Shown here piece after piece: positions 1 through 4,786 of a stretch of DNA of 15,447 nucleotides. The notes under the pieces were generated by a model. The model saw only the letters and a list, made by a program, of their open reading frames with translations, searched no databases and was not told the DNA's origin. The position numbers and the translations under genes are program-made. Source of the DNA: Clostridia bacterium (GTDB lineage Bacteria > Bacillota > Clostridia > UMGS1810); the NCBI GenBank assembly GCA_016293435.1, contig JAEDEG010000059.1, positions 1-15,447 of the forward strand, given 5' to 3'. The first letter of the stretch is position 1. The number at the start of each line of letters is the position of its first letter.

Positions 1-901
1 CTGTATCTGCAGTTACTTTAGTTGCTCCTACATACCAACCATCAAATGTGTAGCCCTCTTTTGTGGGATTCTCAGCAGGAATTGTAGCTTTTGTACCATA
101 CTCAACATTTTCGTATTTAGCATACTCTGCAGTACCGTCCATGAACTTAACTGTATATTTTTTTATTTCATATTTAGCTGTAACTGTGATATCTGTATCG
201 ACAATTGAACTTGGATCATATACATCATCACCAATATACCATCCAACAAAAGTATATCCTTCTTTATCAATGTCCGTAGGAATCTTACTTTGATCGATTG
301 TTTCTCCGGTTACAACTGATACCGGCTTCGTTTGATTATCACCATACTCAAATGTTACGGTGTTCTTAGGAGTAGTATCTTCTTCAACTACAATTACACA
401 GGGAACACCAATTGTATTAGCAACTACAGAGGCAGCAGCATTTTTTGCTGTAGGTGTGAAATTAACTGTATATGTTCCGGGAGCAACATCATCAGCGATT
501 GTAAAAGTAATTACGCTAAGATTTTCTTCCGGATCAATAAGTGTATCTTCCCATGTTTTAAAGCTGAAAGTATGATATTTTGTGTTTCTGATATATGTGT
601 GTGCTTTTGTTGAAATATCAAAGATGTCCTCATTAATACCATCAACATGAGTAGCAGCAGCACCCGATGTTGCAGGTAATGTAATACCGGTAGGAAGATC
701 TGAAGCTTTGATAGAAACACCACCAGTTTTAACAAGTACTGTTTTTGAAACAACTGACATAGGAACTGTCACTGTTTCTCCGGCTTTGGCTGTTACTGTT
801 GCAAAATTAATAGTAACAGCATCATCGCCGGCAAATGAGACTACTGTCATCATAGAAACGACCATAACTACGGCCATAACCATTGCCATAAATTTTTTCA
901 T
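1..901 (-). CDS. secreted cohesin-like protein with InlB/Flg_new repeats, partial
   Basis: The first 300 codons are present; the gene runs off the left edge, so its C-terminus, where a wall anchor would be expected, is not visible. It starts at the ATG at 901-899, with GGGAGTG about 9 bases upstream. Residues 1-24 are a signal peptide (MKKFMAMVM, a valine-rich core, then SFAG). Residues 26-175 look like a cohesin-type beta sandwich: the opening AVTINFATVTAKAGETVTVP matches the usual cohesin first strands, and DDVAPGTYTVNF matches the late strand. Residues 180-246 and 247-300 (cut off) are Listeria-Bacteroides (InlB B / Flg_new) repeats with the signature KEGYTF-GWY. Such repeats are typical of surface adhesins. 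The cohesin call is by fold-like pattern only; a carbohydrate-binding or Ig-like domain is the alternative. I found no convincing promoter upstream. Confidence 0.85.
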   Translation of the reverse strand, partial: MKKFMAMVMAVVMVVSMMTVVSFAGDDAVTINFATVTAKAGETVTVPMSVVSKTVLVKTGGVSIKASDLPTGITLPATSGAAATHVDGINEDIFDISTKAHTYIRNTKYHTFSFKTWEDTLIDPEENLSVITFTIADDVAPGTYTVNFTPTAKNAAASVVANTIGVPCVIVVEEDTTPKNTVTFEYGDNQTKPVSVVTGETIDQSKIPTDIDKEGYTFVGWYIGDDVYDPSSIVDTDITVTAKYEIKKYTVKFMDGTAEYAKYENVEYGTKATIPAENPTKEGYTFDGWYVGATKVTADT

Positions 902-1097
902 TAAAAATCACTCCCATTAAATAAAATTTTTTAGGCATGTTTATGTAACTTTAATCAAAATCAGTGCCTACTGTTGTGTGTATGCATTTTGCAAAGTGTA
1001 TGTCTACCTGTTGTCTTGAGTTTCGTTATTCACAAAAGTCTTACTGTTTCTGCAAAACGGTGCAATAATCACCTTTTGTATATCCGCGTGGTTTTAG
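902..1097. other. upstream region of the cohesin-like gene, no clear promoter
   Basis: AT-rich spacer. The only structure I see is a 6-bp inverted repeat, TAGGCA (932-937) and TGCCTA (965-970), separated by 27 bases, which could fold in the 5' leader of the minus-strand gene. No -35/-10 pair of good quality was found on the minus strand. Confidence 0.3.
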
Positions 1098-1506
1098 TTA
1101 CCGGATGCACAGTTTAAAAAGAAATTAATTAAAGATCTGTTGAGATATCAAACTCTGATTGATATCACCAAATGATTTGTTGTAACATCAGTAAAGCATG
1201 TGCTTATATTAAAATCCATACCGAATATGTACATAAGCCTTTGATTCTGCCAAACATTTCATATAACCTTTATTATTTCTTTTTTATTCTGCATTTCAAC
1301 GAATACAAAATACTACATTTATCGTCACCTTCATTGACGATAAATCACACATCAAAGCCAAGAATCAATATCCGACAAAGATATTTGAAGCACAATGCTC
1401 TGCCGAAACGATATGGGATGATGTGTGTGATATTGCCAAGGCAAATAACGAAGTTAGGAAGAAATCCGCTACCTCTACAAAAGATAACATACTGTGCTTT
1501 ATATAA
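1098..1506 (+). pseudogene. decayed plus-strand gene, possible sensor/diguanylate-cyclase remnant
   Basis: Two coding-like stretches lie in frames that do not join. At 1098-1175 one frame reads KKKLIKDLLRYQTLIDITK and then meets TGA. At 1267-1506 a different frame reads, without a start codon, through RIQNTTFIVTFIDDKSHIK, later AETIWDDVCDIAKANNE, to a TAA. Codon choice and amino-acid mix in both look like real protein, unlike the overlapping 119-codon ORF at 1172-1531, which lies in another frame. Directly after the first stop the sequence can be read, with small frame shifts, as DL..NISKA. The string RYQTLIDITK followed by DL..NIS resembles the N-terminal PAS-like region of some clostridial diguanylate cyclases, but that is from memory and weak. 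At least two frame changes are needed, so it is not functional. Confidence 0.35.
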
Positions 1507-1762
1507 AATCACTTCCTTTCAAAATCACTAACATTTTATACTTAACATAATTATATTATATTTTTCAAATTATTGCAATAGTTTTTTTTACTTTTTACAC
1601 AAAAAATGTCTAAATTTTAGCTTTCAAAATCAAATTTGTTAGTTTTATACAATAAAAAGTTTTATTATTATCTCATTCTGTAAATTATTGTAATGCATTG
1701 CTTCACAGAAATAAATGTATGCTTCATTTGATTCTTGCTAAGTAAATAAAATTACAATTCAT
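1507..1762. other. AT-rich spacer without recognisable content
   Basis: A very AT-rich stretch between the decayed plus-strand gene and the terminator at 1763. I see no open frame with protein-like composition, no strong hairpin and no convincing promoter on either strand. Confidence 0.5.
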
Positions 1763-1807
1763 AAAAAATAATCGGTGCAGCCTCATTGACTACACCAATT
1801 ATTTTTA
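1763..1807. terminator. bidirectional rho-independent terminator
   Basis: AATAATCGGTG (1767-1777) pairs with CACCAATTATT (1793-1803) with a single C/A mismatch on the plus strand, which becomes a G-U pair in the minus-strand RNA. The flanking A-run (1763-1768) and T-run (1802-1806) lengthen the stem and supply a U-tract in both directions. It lies about 70 bases past the stop codon of the SLH remnant, so it is most likely that lost gene's own terminator. Confidence 0.8.
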
Positions 1808-1877
1808 TAATCTTTTTAATTTCACCTAATATTTTAAATGATATTGTTTGCTTATCTCGAACTAATATCCGGAAATA

Positions 1878-2093
1878 TTAGCTATTGATTTCGAAAGCTT
1901 CAACGATCTTAATCATTCTCTGAGCCATCACAATTTCATTTCTTCTTGTTACAGGCTGACCACCATTGAAAGAACAATCTTCATAACTTGTTACAATACC
2001 GAGACTCTTCGCACACTCAACATTTGCAGCATACCCGGCATATGATGATGCATCAGCGAAAATAATATCTATACCGGATATGCACCCAAGCTA
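1878..2093 (-). pseudogene. remnant of an SLH-domain protein (C-terminal SLH repeat)
   Basis: An open minus-strand frame from just below the TAG at 2093-2091 to the TAA at 1880-1878 has no start codon, but it reads as a complete SLH repeat: DIIFADASSYAGYAANVEC, then AKSLGIVTSYEDCSF, then PVTRRNEIVMAQRMIKIVEAF. This fits the SLH order of FxD, a helix, GIVxGYxDGxF, and xxxTRxE followed by a helix. Immediately upstream another frame reads MLSLGAYPV, as at the end of a preceding module, so a one-base loss near 2074 probably broke the frame. An intact S-layer protein would carry two or three such repeats plus a large body; these are missing. A good terminator follows at 1763-1807, which supports a once-working gene. 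Confidence 0.65.
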
Positions 2094-2245
2094 AGCATGA
2101 CCGGCGCATCATTAACAAACACAAATAGCTACTGTTGGATTTAAAAGTATAGAGATTAAATAATATCAATATCAAATTATTTTAATTTCCCTCTTGCGAT
2201 TAAACTACTTATAACTCAAATATCAAAAATGTAATTCTGCAAAAA

Positions 2246-2878
2246 TTATGCCACGGGATAAAGAGGAGCTACCTCATCACCATAGAGGAAGTTAGCGAAA
2301 AGATATGCAGCATCTTCATCTGTAAACTTACCGTCATTGTCAAAGTCAAGGCTTGCTGGATAATCGATAGGAGCTACCTCATCACCATAGAGGAAGTTAG
2401 CGAAAAGATATGCAGCATCTTCATCTGTAAACTTACCGTCACCATCAATATCACCGGTAACATATTCCGGTGCTGGCTCTACGTATGTATAAACTTTCGC
2501 TGTTGTAGCAAGAGCGGCACCTTCCATGCTGGTGTAACCGCAATAAATGTCTACATATACATCTGCTGTTGCGTTTGCGGGAACTGCTGCAGAAGCATCA
2601 AAATCAAATACAGCGTTACCGTTTTCATCAACTGTAATCTGATCGATATAAATGATGTCACTTGTGTTGGATGATGAGATGGTAGAGGGATCTACTTCAT
2701 CTTTAACAACAAGAATTGTCGCTTCTTCGCCTGCTGTGAGGCCGCTAAGTGATACTGTTACTACATTGTCGACTGCATCTGCAGGATCAGCTACAGCCGG
2801 AGCAGCAAAAGCAACTGTTGACATAACCATGATTGCAGCAATTGCCATTGCGAGGATCTTACCTAAGTTTTTTTTCAT
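2246..2878 (-). CDS. secreted dockerin protein
   Basis: A 210-residue exported protein. Residues 1-26 form a signal peptide (MKKNLGKILAMAI...VAFAAP). Residues 30-135 are a beta-sandwich, Ig-like module containing VSLSGLTAGEEATILV and DIIYIDQITVDENG. Residues 142-204 are a type I-like dockerin: two calcium-loop plus helix repeats, GDIDGDGKFTDED and LDFDNDGKFTDED, each followed by AAYLFANFLYGDE. Calcium ligands at loop positions 1, 3, 5, 9 and 12 are D143, D145, D147, T151, D154 and D178, D180, D182, T186, D189. The usual specificity positions 10/11 are Asp-Glu in both repeats instead of the common Ser-Thr. Dockerins bind cohesins; the next gene upstream carries one. There is no enzyme domain, so it may be a structural or adaptor subunit. 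GGAGG lies 7 bases before the ATG. Confidence 0.93.
   Translation of the reverse strand: MKKNLGKILAMAIAAIMVMSTVAFAAPAVADPADAVDNVVTVSLSGLTAGEEATILVVKDEVDPSTISSSNTSDIIYIDQITVDENGNAVFDFDASAAVPANATADVYVDIYCGYTSMEGAALATTAKVYTYVEPAPEYVTGDIDGDGKFTDEDAAYLFANFLYGDEVAPIDYPASLDFDNDGKFTDEDAAYLFANFLYGDEVAPLYPVA
2264..2441 (-). repeat. 73-bp perfect direct repeat encoding the two dockerin halves
   Basis: Positions 2264-2336 and 2369-2441 are identical over 73 bases with a 105-base (35-codon) period. Each copy encodes DGKFTDEDAAYLFANFLYGDEVAP of the dockerin. Identity at silent sites, not only at the protein level, points to a recent duplication or to gene conversion between the halves. Confidence 0.95.
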
Positions 2879-2921
2879 AATTTTTCCTCCATCCTTCTAA
2901 ATGAATATAAATTTTTAATGA

Positions 2922-2967
2922 AGTTGTGCTTAGGTATGCATGAAAAACGTATTTTCATGACACAACT
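2922..2967 (-). promoter_or_regulatory. two-part hairpin in the dockerin mRNA leader
   Basis: An inner perfect stem, CATGAAAA (2939-2946) with TTTTCATG (2952-2959) around a 5-base loop, sits inside an outer stem, AGTTGTG (2922-2928) with CACAACT (2961-2967). It lies between the predicted transcription start (about 2979) and the ribosome site of the dockerin gene. It has no U-tract, so it is not a standard terminator. It may stabilise the mRNA 5' end or be a protein-binding site. Confidence 0.55.
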
Positions 2968-2985
2968 CCATTTTTATATGATACA

Positions 2986-3013
2986 ATTATATCACAAAAT
3001 AATATAAATTCAA
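2986..3013 (-). promoter_or_regulatory. sigma-A promoter of the dockerin gene
   Basis: TTGAAT (3013-3008), a 16-base spacer, then TATAAT (2991-2986) preceded by TGA, giving an extended -10. The predicted start near 2979 leaves a leader of about 100 bases containing the hairpin at 2922-2967. Confidence 0.75.
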
Positions 3014-3149
3014 TATTTTTTTAGCAAAAAAATGTTTTTTGGCTATTTTATACAAATCATTTCATTATTTTTGGTGATGTTTTACGCTTTGAGCTTTTAT
3101 ATATCCATTTTGCTTTTTATTCATTAATTCAAATCAAATTAAACACTTT

Positions 3150-4082
3150 TTATTCCGTAATAGTCACATTTCCTTCCTTTAAAGCAGATTTAATACTTCT
3201 CGTTGCAGAATTTTTAGCTACCGGAGTTCCTCCAATTAATGTTTCTCCAGCTTTGGCATTTTCGTTAATTTTAATTTTGAATGTACCTAAACATCCTTCG
3301 TAAGACTGTTCTTCATTAAATAATAAAGACAAAGATTTCAAATCAGGAGAATACTTCGATAAACCGACATTGACAAGCTTCTTAAAGTCGTCATCCAATG
3401 TAAAATCAACAATTTCCAAAACAGATTCGTCATACTCTAACATTCCAACACCAAAGGCTTTAATTGGTTCTTCCGACTCATACATAAGCTTAACTTCGAC
3501 TGTGTCACCTGCTTTTCCCTCAACGCTATCAAAAGAAAAATTAACTTTAGGAGCTATTTCTTTATTTTCATCACCGGATAATGCGGTTTGCATAATTGAA
3601 GCAAACTGATCCGCACTTATGGTTCTCATCTCAGAAATATTAATAGTATAGTTAGCTTCATCCCACATAACCATGCATCCGAAAGATTCGGAAACTGCTC
3701 TGAGCGGAATCATTGTTCTGTTGTTCATAAGCTGAGCGGGAACTTCAAGCGTTTTGGTAGTTTCTTCTTCGCCGGTTACAACTTTCATATTAGCATCATC
3801 TATTTTGAGGATAATATTCTTGCCCTGGTTTTCATTAGAAACAGTTACAACATAATTTTCGGCATCCCAATTAACGGTGCAACCCATTGCTTCAAACACG
3901 CCTCTTGCCGGGACAAGGGTTCTGCCCTCATCGGTTATGTAGGCATTCTGATCAGCAAACGCAACCTTAGATGCATTAACATATACATCGGGATGACGCG
4001 CATCTTTGTCTGCTGCAAAAACAGCTGTTGCAGAGGTGATAAGGAGCGATGTGGACGCAATAAAGCTAATTATTTTTTTCAT
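3150..4082 (-). CDS. secreted stalk-domain protein with C-terminal cohesin
   Basis: A 310-residue exported protein. Residues 1-24 are a signal peptide (MKKIISFIAS...VFAAD). Residues 32-150 are a copper-amine-oxidase N-terminal-like 'stalk' domain in two halves, seen in RTLVPARGVFEAMGCTVNWD and NRTMIPLRAVSESFGCMVMW. This domain is a surface or wall module, not an oxidase: no catalytic domain is present. Residues 179-310 read as a cohesin: VNFSFDSVEGKAGDTVEVKL, then AFGVGMLEYDESVLEIVDF, GTFKIKINENAKAGE and a final GNVTITE. The plausible partner is the dockerin protein encoded just downstream. It could thus act as a surface-held receptor. How it is anchored is unclear, as there is no SLH, LPXTG or membrane segment. 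A weak AGGG ribosome site lies 10 bases before the ATG. Confidence 0.93.
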   Translation of the reverse strand: MKKIISFIASTSLLITSATAVFAADKDARHPDVYVNASKVAFADQNAYITDEGRTLVPARGVFEAMGCTVNWDAENYVVTVSNENQGKNIILKIDDANMKVVTGEEETTKTLEVPAQLMNNRTMIPLRAVSESFGCMVMWDEANYTINISEMRTISADQFASIMQTALSGDENKEIAPKVNFSFDSVEGKAGDTVEVKLMYESEEPIKAFGVGMLEYDESVLEIVDFTLDDDFKKLVNVGLSKYSPDLKSLSLLFNEEQSYEGCLGTFKIKINENAKAGETLIGGTPVAKNSATRSIKSALKEGNVTITE

Positions 4083-4119
4083 TTTAACACAACCCTTTCG
4101 ATAATAAATTTATATTATA

Positions 4120-4148
4120 ATCATATAACATCATGTCTTATTTGTCAA
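4120..4148 (-). promoter_or_regulatory. sigma-A promoter of the stalk-cohesin gene
   Basis: Perfect TTGACA (4148-4143), exactly 17 bases, then TATGAT (4125-4120). It lies about 40 bases above the start codon and directs the minus strand. It is the best consensus promoter in the window. Confidence 0.85.
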
Positions 4149-4186
4149 GATAAATTATATTTTTGAGTTTTTCCCGCTAAAATGCA

Positions 4187-4309
4187 TCAGAAACTCCCTT
4201 TGCAGACAGTCGACAAAAAACAGTGCTGCTTCAAGCTGTCAACCAAAAAATGCTGCATAACATCGCCGCCGAATTTTTTATCAAAATATCCGCTAAGCTG
4301 TATATTCTT
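4187..4309 (-). pseudogene. N-terminal remnant of a polysaccharide pyruvyl transferase
   Basis: A 40-codon frame ending in TGA (4189-4187) reads NIQLSGYFDKKFGGDVMQHF, then LVDSLKQHCFLS. Polysaccharide pyruvyl transferases (WcaK/CsaB type) start in this manner: a short beta strand, Gly-Tyr, then N(F)GDD followed by a helix. A strong ribosome site, AAGGAGG (4322-4316), lies at normal distance, but the codon at the expected start (4309-4307) is AAG, one change from ATG. The family normally has 350 or more residues, so almost all of the gene is gone. The pyruvyl transferase call rests on this short motif only. Confidence 0.45.
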
Positions 4310-4321
4310 AAAACTCCTCCT

Positions 4322-4438
4322 TCACAATGTCAAAACTGACAAAATCTGAATTTGGTTGATTTCTGCCGTTGAGAGAGCCGGAAGCCACAGTCTGAAAAAA
4401 GCTTTTCCGAAAACAGCAAAGCCCATAATCGGAACGAC
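4322..4438 (-). pseudogene. internal fragment of an oligosaccharide flippase (Wzx/MATE type)
   Basis: A 38-codon stretch reads VVPIMGFAVFGKAFFRLWLP, then STAEINQIQILSVLTL, to a TGA at 4324-4322. Oligosaccharide flippases of the polysaccharide-transport family carry a very similar block in the later half: a hydrophobic helix, FGKxFFxLWxP, then an acidic loop and IQILSxLT. An in-frame stop lies a few codons before the fragment, and the rest of the roughly 450-500 residue protein is absent on both sides. Its stop overlaps the ribosome site of the pyruvyl transferase remnant. A longer, 60-codon ORF over the same bases in another frame (4330-4512) has no such similarity and is a shadow. Confidence 0.5.
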
Positions 4439-4439
4439 T

Positions 4440-4688
4440 CATATAAATGCGTACCCTGCATTATGTGGTAATGATTGGTGTACAAAATATTGTAGGGAAT
4501 GGATTTGTTCATTCCTAAATTCCCTTTACATAATTCTGCAATTACTATTCGTTTATGTCTATCACATAATTTATTTGCGCTTATCTTTTGTCTCTACATT
4601 AATATCATTATTGGACTCAAAAAAGAAGAAAGCATTTTACTTTTACCTGATACGTTTACAAAAATGTTTGTATTATCTTTATACCCTC
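4440..4688. other. AT-rich spacer, no gene recognised
   Basis: Short open frames exist on both strands (the longest are 66 and 125 codons on the plus strand), but their composition is that of translated AT-rich noncoding DNA and none has a ribosome site. The stretch may hold more badly decayed sequence from the flippase gene. Confidence 0.4.
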
Positions 4689-4728
4689 AAAAAAATTAGG
4701 CACGCGAGGTTTTATCCTCTTGTGCCTA
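4689..4728 (-). terminator. rho-independent terminator of the four-gene operon
   Basis: TAGGCAC (4697-4703) pairs with GTGCCTA (4722-4728) and GAGG (4706-4709) with CCTC (4716-4719), with a 2-base internal mismatch and a 6-base loop. On the minus strand it is followed by A and then seven T (4695-4689). It lies about 60 bases after the last stop codon of the operon. Confidence 0.85.
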
Positions 4729-4786
4729 TTTAGACTTTAGTTTATCTGCCCATCAAGCTTTTCCGGTATCGTTTAGACTGCCTGAT

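Noticed and set aside
914..1000. Promoter for the left-edge cohesin-like gene
   Set aside because: The best pair (TAGGCA, 17, TACATA) matches the consensus poorly.
1172..1531. A 119-codon plus-strand ORF taken as a gene
   Set aside because: No ribosome site and AT-driven composition. The better protein-like signal in this region is in other frames, so it was recorded as a decayed gene instead.
2158..2182. Terminator after the dockerin gene (AAATAAT / ATTATTT)
   Set aside because: The stem is entirely A/T and there is no U-tract; too weak to call.
3630..3990. Copper amine oxidase enzyme activity
   Set aside because: Only the N-terminal-like stalk module is present, here and in the lyase; the catalytic domain with its topaquinone tyrosine and copper histidines is absent.
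4356..4733. A 125-codon plus-strand ORF in the spacer
   Set aside because: Antisense to the flippase remnant and running into the operon terminator; composition is that of noncoding AT-rich DNA.
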